From the NCBI GenBank assembly GCA_019352035.1, contig JABBNZ010000037.1, positions 1 to 33,154 of the forward strand: a stretch of 33,154 nt of DNA, read 5' to 3'. Position 1 is the stretch's first letter; every line of letters begins with the position of its first letter. The DNA is from Pseudomonadota bacterium. Lineage in GTDB: Bacteria > Pseudomonadota > Gammaproteobacteria > Steroidobacterales > Steroidobacteraceae. Positions 6,790-15,753 of the stretch are shown here, in pieces. A model generated the notes under the pieces. That model did no database searches. It saw only the letters and a program-made list of their open reading frames with translations, and was not told where the DNA came from. A program made the position numbers and the translations under genes.

Positions 6790-7047
6790 GGGGCGGCTGA
6801 GTGCGGAAAGCACGTACGCAAGATGCGCAAGCGCAAGCGTGACGGGGTGAGCGGTGCGTCACATTCGTCGGCCCGCGCAGACACCTGACGCTTGCTTCAG
6901 CGCGGCGATTTTACTAAATGCATGAATCGTGGGAGGAATCCGGCCGTCGCGGATGGCCGACAGGACGGTCACCCGACGTCAGGGCTATAAAGTCCCGACG
7001 GCGCCCGGGTCCGGGCGCCCACCCGCTCTTTTGCCCAGTCAAAGGCC
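6790..7047. other. Intergenic region upstream of the WcaJ-type gene
   Basis: This region separates the minus-strand promoter 2 from the plus-strand operon start. It contains a patch GGGCTATAAAGTCCC (6983-6997) and a perfect inverted repeat at 7000-7019. No long coding frame with good codon use is evident. No strong sigma70 promoter was found; a TATAAA at 6986-6991 lacks a -35 partner. It probably holds regulator sites for both directions. Confidence 0.4.
7000..7019. repeat. Perfect 9-bp inverted repeat upstream of the WcaJ operon
   Basis: GGCGCCCGG-GT-CCGGGCGCC lies about 30 bp upstream of the candidate -24 element at 7049. It may be an operator or an activator-binding site, although it is closer to the promoter than typical sigma54 enhancers. 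Confidence 0.5.
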
Positions 7048-7063
7048 AGGAGCGCCGCTTGCT
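7048..7063 (+). promoter_or_regulatory. Candidate sigma54-like promoter of the WcaJ operon
   Basis: AGGAGCG-CCGC-TTGCT keeps GG at -24, TTGCT at -12 and the 10-nt spacing, but departs from TGGCACG at three positions. The predicted start near 7073 gives a leader of about 43 nt before ATG 7116. It is weaker than the sites at 2177 and 6774. Confidence 0.42.
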
Positions 7064-7115
7064 TCGTCTGAGCCGCCCGGGGGCATGTCACAGGCTGCCG
7101 GAAGGCTCCACGCGG

Positions 7116-8552
7116 ATGAAGCGGATGAAGATGACGAGCGAAGCACTGTCGTTTCCAAGAAGCTTCTCGATCGCCCTACTGGCACTGCTCGAGGCCATGG
7201 CGGCGCCGGCGATCTCGGCGGGCCTGCTCTACGGGTTGTGCATCGTCTACGACGCGAACTTCAAGGGCTTCTATGTCGTCCTCGCGTTCCTCGCGGCGAC
7301 GCTCTCAGTCCTCCTCCCGCCGCCGCGTCCGCGAGCGTACGAGGGTACCTCGCAGCTCCTCGCGCCGACATTGCCGATCGCGCGCCGGGTGGTCGTGCGC
7401 TGGATGGTGATCGTGGGCATTCTGCTCGCCGTCGGCTTCATAACCAAGTACTCGGGCGACTTCTCGCGCAAGGTGGTCGTGTGCTGGATCGTCGCGACGC
7501 CGGCGCTGGTCATCCTCGCCTCGCTCTTCCTCCAGGAGCTCAGGCGCCATCTGATGTACGACCCGGCCATGGTCCGCCGCGTCGCGTTCGCAGGCTACAA
7601 CGAAGTCAGTCAGGCGCTCGCCCGGCGGATCGCGGAGACCGCGGAGCTGACCGGCCTGAAGGTCGAAGGCTTCTTCGACGACCGCAGCGCCGACCGGTTG
7701 GGCCTCGCCGGACGCGCCCGCCTCCTCGGGCACCTACCCGATTTGGCTTCCTACGTGAAGCACCGCCGCGTCGACGTGGTCTTCATCGCATTGCCGGTGC
7801 GCCACATCCAGCGCGTCATGCAGCTTCTCGACCAGCTGCGCGATACCACCGCGTCGATCTATTACGTTCCGGACATCTTCGCCGTCGATCTCATCCAGGC
7901 GCGTAGCGGCGAGCTCTTCGGCATTCCGGTGGTCGCGCTGTGCGAGACGCCGTTCTGCGGGTACCGTGGTGTTGTGAAACGCATCACGGACATCGCCCTC
8001 GCGCTCTCGATCCTGATTATCGCCTCGCCGCTCATGCTGGTGCTCGCGGCCATGGTGAAGTTTTCATCCCCGGGCCCGATCTTCTTCCTGCAGCGCCGCC
8101 ACGGGCTCGACGGGCGGGAGATCATGGTGTGGAAATTCCGCACCATGAACGTGGTCGAGGACGGCGAGCGCATCGTCCAGGCGCGCAAGCACGATCCGCG
8201 CATCACGCGCGTCGGGCGATTCATGCGCCGCTACTCGCTCGATGAGCTGCCGCAGCTCATCAACGTGCTGCAGGGGCGCATGAGCCTGGTCGGGCCGCGG
8301 CCGCACGCCGTGGCGCACAACGAGGAATATCGCAAGCTGATCAAGGGCTACATGATCCGACACAAGGTGCCGCCGGGAATGACGGGCCTCGCGCAGGTCA
8401 ACGGTTGCCGCGGCGAGACCTCGCGCATCGAAGAGATGCAGGCGCGCGTCAACTACGACCTCGAGTACCTCAGGCGCTGGACGCCGCTGCTTGACTTGAA
8501 GATCCTCCTGCTCACCGCCGTACGGCTGGTGCGAGACGAGAAGGCGTATTGA
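7116..8552 (+). CDS. Undecaprenyl-phosphate sugar phosphotransferase (WcaJ-type)
   Basis: The product has 478 residues from ATG 7116 (GGAAGG upstream; ATGs at 7125 and 7131 also possible). The N-terminal half has about four hydrophobic segments followed by a CoA-binding-like soluble region (VAFAGYNEVSQALA). The C-terminal third is the bacterial sugar transferase domain. A membrane segment near residues 290-310 leads to KFRTM (near 338), SLDELPQLINVLQGRMSLVGPRP (near 373-395) and VPPGMTGLAQVNG. This layout is the WcaJ/PglC-family polyprenyl glycosylphosphotransferase. It moves hexose-1-phosphate from a nucleotide sugar to undecaprenyl phosphate at the inner membrane and starts the repeat unit. 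The sugar (glucose or galactose) cannot be read from sequence. It is the first gene of a six-gene operon; its stop shares one base with the next ATG. Confidence 0.93.
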   Translation: MKRMKMTSEALSFPRSFSIALLALLEAMAAPAISAGLLYGLCIVYDANFKGFYVVLAFLAATLSVLLPPPRPRAYEGTSQLLAPTLPIARRVVVRWMVIVGILLAVGFITKYSGDFSRKVVVCWIVATPALVILASLFLQELRRHLMYDPAMVRRVAFAGYNEVSQALARRIAETAELTGLKVEGFFDDRSADRLGLAGRARLLGHLPDLASYVKHRRVDVVFIALPVRHIQRVMQLLDQLRDTTASIYYVPDIFAVDLIQARSGELFGIPVVALCETPFCGYRGVVKRITDIALALSILIIASPLMLVLAAMVKFSSPGPIFFLQRRHGLDGREIMVWKFRTMNVVEDGERIVQARKHDPRITRVGRFMRRYSLDELPQLINVLQGRMSLVGPRPHAVAHNEEYRKLIKGYMIRHKVPPGMTGLAQVNGCRGETSRIEEMQARVNYDLEYLRRWTPLLDLKILLLTAVRLVRDEKAY

Positions 8553-10558
8553 TGGAGCGTTGGCTGAAGGGGGTTTCCTCGCTCTTCGAGGTCACCGATC
8601 CGCGCACGCGCGGTGATCGTGGGACGCTCCTCGCCCTGGCTGCGATCGTCGCCGTGGGGGCTTTCGTCCGCTTCTGGGGCCTGGGCAACGTCGGGCTTCA
8701 CGGAGACGAGAAGACGATGGTGCTGCCCGCGCTGCATTTGCTGCGGTACGGCACGCCCGACATGCCGTCCGGGTTTCTTTATCCGCGGGCGGTCGCGCAA
8801 CTGTACCTGATGGTGGCATCGGCCCGGGCCTTCGGCGTGAGCGATTGGGCCTGGAGGTTTCCGTCGGCCGTCTGCGGCGTGCTCCTGATCGCCCTCACCT
8901 GGACCGCCGGCCGGCGCTTCCTCGAGCCGCGCTGGAATCTCGCGCTCACGGCCGCCGTCGCGCTCCTCCCGGGCTTCATCGCCGATGCGCAGACGGCGCG
9001 GATGTACGTCTTTCTGGTCACCGGGGTCACCGGCTTCATCGCGCTCGTCTTCGCGTGGGAGCGGACCGGACGGAACGCGTTCCTGCTCGCGGCCGTCCTC
9101 GAGATGGGTGTGAGCATGGAGTTTCACACGCTGTCGATCTTCGCCGCGTGGATGTGCTTCCTGCCAGGCCTGCTGAGCGGCGACCGCCGCAAGCTGTGGT
9201 GGGGTGCGGCGGCATTCGCGCTCATCGCGCTCGAGTTCCTCGCCCTGAATCACTGGATCGGGCTCGAGTACCCGCACCACATGGAGACCTCGATCCCGGC
9301 CGCCGTGCCGAATGCGCCGCGCGCGCCCAACGCGCCGCAGCTCGACCCTCTCTGGCCGCTGCTCGCCGCGCTGCCCGCCGTCGCGCTCTCGTGGTTCGCG
9401 ATCCGCTCGCGCGGGCTCCTTCCCGTGGCGCTCCTCGCGGCGAGCCTGTTGGCGCAGCTCTGGCGGCTCGACCACTTGGCCATTCTCCTCATCGTGGCGG
9501 CGCTCGTGGTGGCGCGGCGCGCCGGCCCGCTGCCGGCGAAGCGCCTGGCGCTCTACCTGGGCGTCTGCGTGCTGCTCGCGCTGGCCCAGGTCGGATACCT
9601 GTGGGCGCACCGGGCGGGCACGCTGTCGCAGATCCTCGGGCTGCTGCTCGGCTGGCCGAGCGTGCGCGCGTTCATGGAGATCTCCCGCTGGTCGGTGGCG
9701 GCGATGTTGGCGGCCGCCTGCGGGGCCGCCGCCGCGCTCTGGCGGCTCGCCCACCGCCAGCGCGTGCCGGACCACGTGCTCTTCTTCGCGCTCGGGGTGT
9801 GGATTCCACTGCTGCAGATCGGCTGGTTCCGGTGGGATCCCGCGCCGCGCTACACCGAGGCGCAGGTCATGCCGCTGCTCATCGCGGCGTTTGCGAGCGC
9901 ACGCTGGGCCGCCAGGGCCCTGGCGGGCGTCGCGCACCGCTGGGCGGCGCCGGCGCGCCGGCCCGCGTGGGGCGCGGCGGTCGCCACGATCTTCTGCCTG
10001 CTCATCATCGACCCGGCGCAGCTCCCGGCCGCGGTCGATCCGACGTATGCCCACTATCCCGATCACAAGGGCGCGGCGGAGTTCGTGGAGTCGCTGCATC
10101 CGAAGCCCGACGACATCATCGTGGCCGAGGACGCAGTCATGCAGACCTATTACCTGGGACACGTCGACTACTGGCTGATGAACAAGGAGGTGGCGGCCGA
10201 GTTCATGCACAAGGTCGACGGCAGGTGGGTCGATGAGTACACCAACACGCCGCTCATCGGCTCGGGCCGACAGCTGCAGCGCCTGGTGGCGAGCCGCGAC
10301 CGAGGCGCCATCTACGTCATCGGCAGCGGCGAGAACATGCAGGACGGCCGCAAGCTCATGCGCGGATTGGGCATCGCGCAGGAGCTGAAGTCGCCGGCGT
10401 TCCACCTGATCTTCGTCGGCCGCGACGGACTGACGGACGTCTGGAAGGTCAACGCCCCGAAGCACCCGCTGGAGGCGGCGGCGCCGTTCACCGCATACGG
10501 CGCCGGCAAGCGCGCGCCGGGCACCGCCGCGCCGCCGCCGGCCGCGGCGCCCAGGTGA
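8552..10558 (+). CDS. GT-C membrane glycosyltransferase (GT39/ArnT-like)
   Basis: The product has 668 residues from the ATG at 8552 (TGATG junction with the upstream stop). The N terminus has a soluble lead, a first membrane helix near residues 25-45 and then VGLHGDEKTM. The acidic D-E pair in the first periplasmic loop is the hallmark of the GT39/GT83 (PMT/ArnT) class. About ten further hydrophobic stretches follow, then a soluble C-terminal domain of about 180 residues facing the periplasm. Such enzymes use polyprenyl-phosphate sugars as donors on the periplasmic side. The two GtrB/DPM1-like proteins later in the locus are candidate donor makers. Acceptor and sugar are unknown; a role in decorating the EPS repeat is inferred. 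Confidence 0.8.
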   Translation: MERWLKGVSSLFEVTDPRTRGDRGTLLALAAIVAVGAFVRFWGLGNVGLHGDEKTMVLPALHLLRYGTPDMPSGFLYPRAVAQLYLMVASARAFGVSDWAWRFPSAVCGVLLIALTWTAGRRFLEPRWNLALTAAVALLPGFIADAQTARMYVFLVTGVTGFIALVFAWERTGRNAFLLAAVLEMGVSMEFHTLSIFAAWMCFLPGLLSGDRRKLWWGAAAFALIALEFLALNHWIGLEYPHHMETSIPAAVPNAPRAPNAPQLDPLWPLLAALPAVALSWFAIRSRGLLPVALLAASLLAQLWRLDHLAILLIVAALVVARRAGPLPAKRLALYLGVCVLLALAQVGYLWAHRAGTLSQILGLLLGWPSVRAFMEISRWSVAAMLAAACGAAAALWRLAHRQRVPDHVLFFALGVWIPLLQIGWFRWDPAPRYTEAQVMPLLIAAFASARWAARALAGVAHRWAAPARRPAWGAAVATIFCLLIIDPAQLPAAVDPTYAHYPDHKGAAEFVESLHPKPDDIIVAEDAVMQTYYLGHVDYWLMNKEVAAEFMHKVDGRWVDEYTNTPLIGSGRQLQRLVASRDRGAIYVIGSGENMQDGRKLMRGLGIAQELKSPAFHLIFVGRDGLTDVWKVNAPKHPLEAAAPFTAYGAGKRAPGTAAPPPAAAPR

Positions 10559-10562
10559 GCGC

Positions 10563-12041
10563 ATGGCAGGCATCGGAAACCGGGCTGCGATCCTGACGCT
10601 GGCGCGGATCGCCAATTACGGGCTGATGCTGATCAGCCCCATCATCCTGGTGCACCTGCTCAGCGTCGCGCAGTTCGGCCGCTATCGCGAGTTTCTCCTC
10701 TACGCCTCGGTGATGCAGTCGCTCGCGCTCTTCTCGATCGACGACAGCCTGCTTTATTTCATCCCGGCTCATCCGGCGAGCCGCTGGCGGATGGTGCGCC
10801 AGACCGCCGGGCTCACCGCCTGCAGCAGCCTGCTCGCCGTCGCGGGCCTCGTGGTGTTGGACTTCGCGACCGGCGGCCGCATGGTCGGCTCGCTCCTGGT
10901 GCCGATCTGCCTCTACACGCTCTTCATCGTCAACCTGAGCTTTTGGGACTGGTTCTGGGTGGCCACGGACCGCCCGGCGTTGATCTTTGCCTATAGCTCC
11001 GTCCGGCTCGCCGCACGCGTCATCGTGGCAACAGTGACCGCGGCCCTGACGCACGACGTGCGCGCGATCATCTGGGCGCTGATCGCACTCGAGGGGGTGC
11101 GGCTCCTGGCCGTGGCCGTCGTCATGATGATCGTGGACCGCGGCGCGGCGGAGCCGCCTCTCGAGGACCCGTGGCGCGAGCAGTTGAGGTTCTGCGTGCC
11201 CTCCGGTACCGCCTCGGTGCTCGCGATGCTGAACCGGAACTTGAGCAGCCTCGTGGTCGCGAAGGCGCTCGGCGCCGTGGCGCTCGCGCTGTACGCGATC
11301 GGCAGGTTCGGAGAGCCGGTGGTGGAGACGCTGCGCAACTCCGTCTCCGCCGTCGTCCTGCCTGAGATGGTCCGGCGCGACCGCGACTCGCGGCAGGCGT
11401 CGCTTGCGCTCTGGAAGCGGGCGACGGTGGTGAACGCCATCGTGCTCTTTCCTGTGGCGGTGGTCGTAGAGCGCTTCGCGCGCCCCCTGGTCATTGCGGT
11501 CTTCGGCCGCGGCTATGCCGAGGCGGCGCTCATTCTGCAGATCTACATGGTGGGCATGCTGCGCGAGTGCTTCGACTTCGCCCCGGCGCTGCGCGCGATT
11601 AACGTGACCCGCCCGCTGGTCGAGAGCAACGTGGCCTCGCTCGTGGCCTGCGGCATCATGCTCGCCATCCTGGTGCCGCTCGGTGGCGTCGCCGGCGCGA
11701 TGACGGCATTCGTGATCGGCATGGTCGTCGATGCGGTCTGGCTCGGCTGGAGCGCGATGCGACACTACGGCGTGAGCCTCGGCGAGCTCATCCCCTGGGC
11801 CCGCATGGGCGGCGTCACCGCCGCGGCGGCGATCGCGGCCACGGTGCTCGTCGCCTCCGACTGGACACGTATGTTCGGTCCGGGCGGCCTCGCGCTCGGC
11901 GGCGTCGCGCTCGGCGGTACCGTCTACCTGGCGGTCTTCGCGCTGCTGCTCCTCGCGCTGCGCGTACCGGAGGCCTATGACCTGATCGCCTGGGCGCGGC
12001 GACTCGTGCCCACTTTCACCGCCGCTTCCCGCAAGGCCTGA
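10563..12041 (+). CDS. Wzx-type polysaccharide flippase
   Basis: The product has 492 residues and is almost entirely hydrophobic, with about twelve to fourteen membrane segments. The N terminus, NYGLMLISPIILVHLLSVAQFGRYREFLLY, is the typical opening of the polysaccharide biosynthesis (MOP/MATE-like) flippase family: a proline-containing first helix, then a conserved small loop before FGRY. The role is to flip the undecaprenyl-linked repeat unit from the cytoplasmic to the periplasmic face of the inner membrane. It sits 4 nt after the GT-C gene and 3 nt before the polymerase gene, a classical wzx-wzy pairing. The specific substrate is unknown. Confidence 0.88.
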   Translation: MAGIGNRAAILTLARIANYGLMLISPIILVHLLSVAQFGRYREFLLYASVMQSLALFSIDDSLLYFIPAHPASRWRMVRQTAGLTACSSLLAVAGLVVLDFATGGRMVGSLLVPICLYTLFIVNLSFWDWFWVATDRPALIFAYSSVRLAARVIVATVTAALTHDVRAIIWALIALEGVRLLAVAVVMMIVDRGAAEPPLEDPWREQLRFCVPSGTASVLAMLNRNLSSLVVAKALGAVALALYAIGRFGEPVVETLRNSVSAVVLPEMVRRDRDSRQASLALWKRATVVNAIVLFPVAVVVERFARPLVIAVFGRGYAEAALILQIYMVGMLRECFDFAPALRAINVTRPLVESNVASLVACGIMLAILVPLGGVAGAMTAFVIGMVVDAVWLGWSAMRHYGVSLGELIPWARMGGVTAAAAIAATVLVASDWTRMFGPGGLALGGVALGGTVYLAVFALLLLALRVPEAYDLIAWARRLVPTFTAASRKA

Positions 12042-12044
12042 TCC

Positions 12045-13409
12045 ATGCGCATGCTCTTCGTCCTGCTGATCGGCACCCTCGCCGCGAACGATATCTTCAA
12101 GGCAGGCATGAGCCTCGGGCCCGGTTTGAGCGTCAAGAACGCGCTCCTCTACCCGATCGCGCTCGGGCTGCTCTTTCGCATGGCGCTCACCGGCCGCTTC
12201 CGCATGCGCCTGCCCATCGTCAATATGGCGTTCATCCTGTGGGTGACCTACGCCATCCTGACATGGGTCGTGTGCGTCACGGTCATCCACTATCCGGGCT
12301 ACGCTCCGCTGCAGATGGCGATCTCGCTGAAGTCGGTGCTCGTCGACTCCGTGCTCTTCTTCTTCATCTACTTCTACGGCGTTGAGAGCGAGCAGGATTT
12401 CTTCTTGTTCACGAAGACGCTCGCCTTCTTCATCGGCCTCGCCAACATCCTGACGCTCGCCGACGTGGCCGGCCTCGTGCATCTCGGCATCACGATCGGC
12501 AGCGCCGGTGTCGAGGCCGGCCGGGTGTTCGGGGCGTTCGGCAACGCCAACGATTCCGGGGCGGTCATCGTCACGCTGCTGCCGATGATCGTCGCCGTGG
12601 CGACCTTGAGCCGCGGCCCGGCGAGGATCTACTGGTACGCGAGCGCGATCGCCTCGCTCGCGGTGCTGGTGCTCGGCGTCTCGCGGTCGGCCTATGTCGG
12701 GCTGGCCATCGGCTATGCGGCCGCGGTCTTTCTCTGCCGGCGCTGGTTGCCGGCCTCGAAGGTCGTGGCGTGGACGCTCATCGGGGTCACGTGCTTCGTG
12801 ATCGCCGCGGGCGTCGCCGCCGTGCTGATGCCCGGGATCGCGCAGGTATTCGTCCAGAGGCTGTTCAACCAGTCGATGGCGTCCTCGATCAGCGTCGCCT
12901 CATCCGGCCGCACCACGATCTGGATGGACGCGATCTCCACCATGATGGCCCATCCGATCACGCTCCTCACCGGCTTCGGCTGGAACGTTTATCACACGAT
13001 GTTCGTGCTGGTCACCCACAATTACTACCTGGACCAGTGGTTCGGACTCGGCCTGATCGGGCTCTTCTCGTTCCTCACCATCCAGTACCAGACCGTGGCC
13101 ACCGGCCTGCGGGCGATCGTGCTGGCGGCAGGTCCGCTCCGGCCTTACATGATCGCGCTTGTCTTCGGCATGCTCGGGCTCGCGGTTTGCCTGGTCTTCG
13201 GCAATCTCGACCAGCCGTGGTGCTACGTCTGGGTGTATGTCGGGCTCACGCTGCGCATGGCGGCCGACATCATCGAGAAGGCGCAGAAGGGCGTCGCGGC
13301 GGGCGCCGTCCAGACCGCCGGGCGTGCGCCGGCCGCACCCGGCCCGGCCCGGCTGCCTGGCCTTCCCGCCCGCACGCCGCACCGCATCCGCACGCTGAGG
13401 TCCCAATGA
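12045..13409 (+). CDS. O-antigen ligase/Wzy-type polymerase
   Basis: The product has 454 residues with about eleven membrane helices. A large periplasmic loop near residues 255-320 contains the SSGRTTIWMDAISTMMAHPITLLTGFGWNVYH segment, which fits the Wzy_C (O-antigen ligase) superfamily pattern of an Arg in the loop and G-x-G before the next helix. THNYYLDQWFGLGLIGL fits the conserved H-N motif after that loop. It is likely the polymerase of the EPS repeat unit in the periplasm, since it follows the flippase gene. A ligase role cannot be excluded. The C terminus is an Ala/Pro/Arg-rich cytoplasmic tail. The stop overlaps the methyltransferase start (ATGA). Confidence 0.87.
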   Translation: MRMLFVLLIGTLAANDIFKAGMSLGPGLSVKNALLYPIALGLLFRMALTGRFRMRLPIVNMAFILWVTYAILTWVVCVTVIHYPGYAPLQMAISLKSVLVDSVLFFFIYFYGVESEQDFFLFTKTLAFFIGLANILTLADVAGLVHLGITIGSAGVEAGRVFGAFGNANDSGAVIVTLLPMIVAVATLSRGPARIYWYASAIASLAVLVLGVSRSAYVGLAIGYAAAVFLCRRWLPASKVVAWTLIGVTCFVIAAGVAAVLMPGIAQVFVQRLFNQSMASSISVASSGRTTIWMDAISTMMAHPITLLTGFGWNVYHTMFVLVTHNYYLDQWFGLGLIGLFSFLTIQYQTVATGLRAIVLAAGPLRPYMIALVFGMLGLAVCLVFGNLDQPWCYVWVYVGLTLRMAADIIEKAQKGVAAGAVQTAGRAPAAPGPARLPGLPARTPHRIRTLRSQ

Positions 13410-14284
13410 GCATGACCACCGAGCACGATTCCATGCCGATCACCAGGCTCGCGAGCACGCACCGGGAGGAGATCGAGCGCGGCGAGCGCTTCGCGTTCGG
13501 CGATAACTGGCGCCGGTATCTGGAGCGGCTCGATGACGGGAGGATCGAGCAGGCCGTCGCGAGCCTGCGGGCGATGCTCGACACCGACACGCTGCGTGGC
13601 AGGTCCTTTCTCGACATCGGCAGCGGCAGCGGCATCTTCTCGCTCGCGGCCAGGCGGCTCGGCGCGCGGGTGCTCTCGTTCGACTACGATCCGGCCGCGG
13701 TGAGGTGCACGCAGGAGCTCAAGCGACGACATTTCGAGCATGACGAGGGCTGGCAAGTCCGGTCGGGCTCGGCCCTCGACCGGGAGTTCCTCCACGGCCT
13801 CGGCCGTTTCGACATTGTCTATTCCTGGGGCGTGCTGCATCACACGGGCGACCTGTGGGCAGCCCTTGCGAATGTCGCCGGCAACGTGGCCCCTGGCGGG
13901 CGGCTCTACATCTCCCTCTACAACGACCAGGGCTCGCCATCGCGACGCTGGACGACCGTCAAGCGGATCTACAACAGGCTGCCTGCGCCGCTGCGGGGTC
14001 CTTTCGCCGTGCTCGTCTATGCGCCGCTCGAGCTGCGGAAATTCCTGGTCACTCTCGTCAGGGGCCGGCCGCAGGACTATTTCGCCGCTATCCGCAACTA
14101 CGGCGATCGCGGGATGAGTTGGTGGCGGGACCAGGTCGACTGGATCGGCGGTTATCCGTTCGAAGTCAGCAAGCCGGAGGCGGTGTTCGATTTCTACCGG
14201 TCGCGTGGCTACACGCTCCTCAAGCTCAAGACCTGCGGCGGCGGCCACGGCTGCAACGAATTCGTGTTTCGGGAGGGGGAATGA
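13406..14284 (+). CDS. Class I SAM-dependent methyltransferase (EPS locus)
   Basis: The product has 292 residues from ATG 13406, chosen for its 4-nt overlap with the polymerase stop. Near residue 71 lies SAM motif I, FLDIGSGSGIFSLAA. SFDYDP ends the second strand, and the later FDIVYSWGVLHHTGD fits motif II/post-I of class I methyltransferases. The C-terminal third is unusual (WWRDQVDWIGGYPFEVSKPEAVFDFYRSRGY) but recurs in methyltransferases of polysaccharide loci. The likely substrate is a sugar hydroxyl of the lipid-linked or nucleotide-linked precursor; this is inferred from context. The stop overlaps the start region of the first hydrolase, so the genes are translationally linked. Confidence 0.85.
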   Translation: MSMTTEHDSMPITRLASTHREEIERGERFAFGDNWRRYLERLDDGRIEQAVASLRAMLDTDTLRGRSFLDIGSGSGIFSLAARRLGARVLSFDYDPAAVRCTQELKRRHFEHDEGWQVRSGSALDREFLHGLGRFDIVYSWGVLHHTGDLWAALANVAGNVAPGGRLYISLYNDQGSPSRRWTTVKRIYNRLPAPLRGPFAVLVYAPLELRKFLVTLVRGRPQDYFAAIRNYGDRGMSWWRDQVDWIGGYPFEVSKPEAVFDFYRSRGYTLLKLKTCGGGHGCNEFVFREGE

Positions 14285-15621
14285 TGTCGGGCCATGCGCT
14301 TCGCAGAGGGCCGGCGGCGCTCGCCGCCGTGGCCGCCATCGCCGCCATGGCCGTGTGCGCGGCGGCCCGCGCGTTCACACCGCCGCCCTTCCCCCGAATC
14401 GGCGGCATCCAGATCGGCGGCAATTACCAGTATAACGACCCGAGCTACCAGGCCGAGCTCGCCCGGCAATCGGTGATGATCTTGGGCTACTACCCGCGCC
14501 TCGCTCCGGGCGGCACCTCGATGGATAGCGACATCAGGGCGATCAAGGCGATCAATCCCAATGCGCTCATCTTCCTCTACGCCAATTCGGACGAGGAGAT
14601 GACGAACGCGGGCACCAACGCCTTCGGATCGCTGATCGGCCAGATCAACGCGATGAAGTGGTGGCTGTACCCGAGCGGGACATCGGGTGCTCCGGTGCCG
14701 TCCTGGTACGGCGACGGCGGCGCCACCATCAACAATTCCCCGTTCACGCCCAAGGACTCGCAGGGTGATGACTCCATCGACTACATCGCCAAGTGGTACG
14801 TAAGCAACTTCTACGCGCCGAACCCGAGCATCGACGGGTTCTTCATGGACAATGTGTTCACCGCGCCCCAGGTCTCGGGCGATTGGTACCGCAACGGCCA
14901 GAAGCTATCGCCGTCGGACCCGAAGGCGGCGGCGGCGCTGCAGGCGGGGTACGAGCGCTGGTTCAGCCTGGCGCGCCAGCTGATGCCGGGCAAGTACCAG
15001 ATCGGCAACATCTCCACCTGGTACCTGGGGGGCGCTTCGCTGCCGTCCGGGTACCAAGACATGGTCGACGGAGGCGTGCTGGAGGCGATGATCGGCAAGT
15101 CGTACTCCGTGGAGGGCTACGCGGGCTGGCAGGCGATGATGAAGCAGTACTACGCCGCCATGGGGGCGGTCAGCTCGCCGAAGCTCGTGATCTTCAACCA
15201 GTGGGGCAATCCGACCGACTACCAGTCGATGCGCTACGGCCTCGCCTCGTGCCTGATGAACGATGCGTACTACGACTTCACCAGCGACGCCGGCGCCTAC
15301 AGCGGCGTCGTCTGGTTCGACGAATACGATGTGAAGCTCGGCACGCCGACCACTCCGCCGCCCACCGCTGCGTGGCAGAAAGGCGTGTGGCGGCGCGACT
15401 TCACCAACGGCATCGCGCTGGTCAATCCCAAGGGCAACGGGCCGCAGACCGTGCAGCTCGCAGGGAAGTTCGTGAAGATCAAAGGAACGCAGGACCGCTC
15501 GGTCAACAACGGACAGACCGTGACCTCCGTGACGCTTCAGAACCGTGACGGCATCATCCTGTTGCGCCAGTCGCCGCTGCAGCAGCCCAAGGCGCCGAGC
15601 GGCTTGACCATCGGCGGCTGA
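14284..15621 (+). CDS. Secreted putative glycoside hydrolase (GHL15-like), copy 1
   Basis: The product has 445 residues. ATGs at 14281 and 14284 are both possible; 14284 is spaced better from GGAGG (14272-14276). A signal peptide with an Ala-rich core ends near residue 30 (AAARA-FTPPP). The mature part looks like a TIM-barrel hydrolase: strands ending in SVMILGYYP, IKAINPNALIFLYANSDEE, IDGFFMDNVF and SGVVWFDEYD carry clustered acidic residues where active-site carboxylates sit in GHL15/GH114-type proteins. The family call is from memory of the pattern and is moderate. It probably acts in the periplasm or outside the cell, trimming or remodelling the EPS. It is the last gene of the WcaJ operon and is followed by a very similar second copy. 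Confidence 0.75.
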   Translation: MSGHALRRGPAALAAVAAIAAMAVCAAARAFTPPPFPRIGGIQIGGNYQYNDPSYQAELARQSVMILGYYPRLAPGGTSMDSDIRAIKAINPNALIFLYANSDEEMTNAGTNAFGSLIGQINAMKWWLYPSGTSGAPVPSWYGDGGATINNSPFTPKDSQGDDSIDYIAKWYVSNFYAPNPSIDGFFMDNVFTAPQVSGDWYRNGQKLSPSDPKAAAALQAGYERWFSLARQLMPGKYQIGNISTWYLGGASLPSGYQDMVDGGVLEAMIGKSYSVEGYAGWQAMMKQYYAAMGAVSSPKLVIFNQWGNPTDYQSMRYGLASCLMNDAYYDFTSDAGAYSGVVWFDEYDVKLGTPTTPPPTAAWQKGVWRRDFTNGIALVNPKGNGPQTVQLAGKFVKIKGTQDRSVNNGQTVTSVTLQNRDGIILLRQSPLQQPKAPSGLTIGG

Positions 15622-15719
15622 CAGCCCGGCTGGCCGACGTTTGTCGGCGCACCAAGACGGCTGATCGTCTCTGATCGCAGACAAGTCCGAACGCAGCGCG
15701 AATTTTTTAGCCGCTGCTA
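15622..15719 (+). other. Downstream region of the first hydrolase gene
   Basis: A perfect 6-bp hairpin (GCCGAC-GTTT-GTCGGC, 15633-15648) lies just past the stop, followed 55 nt later by a run of six T (15703-15708). The two are too far apart to form a standard terminator. The promoter of the second copy starts directly after. Confidence 0.35.
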
Positions 15720-15747
15720 TTGACGCGACCGCAAACATCGCAAGAAT
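15720..15747 (+). promoter_or_regulatory. Sigma70-type promoter of the second hydrolase
   Basis: TTGACG (15720-15725), a 16-nt spacer and AAGAAT (15742-15747) form a good housekeeping promoter. The predicted start near 15754 gives a leader of almost 190 nt. Confidence 0.55.
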
Positions 15748-15753
15748 AGGCGC

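Noticed and set aside
8453-12482. Very long open frames on the minus strand across the GT-C and flippase genes
   Set aside because: They are Arg/His/Asp-rich antisense shadows of high-GC coding sequence; the plus strand has recognisable membrane proteins with tight operon spacing.
15633-15708. Terminator after the first hydrolase
   Set aside because: The hairpin and the T-run are separated by more than 50 nt and cannot form one element.
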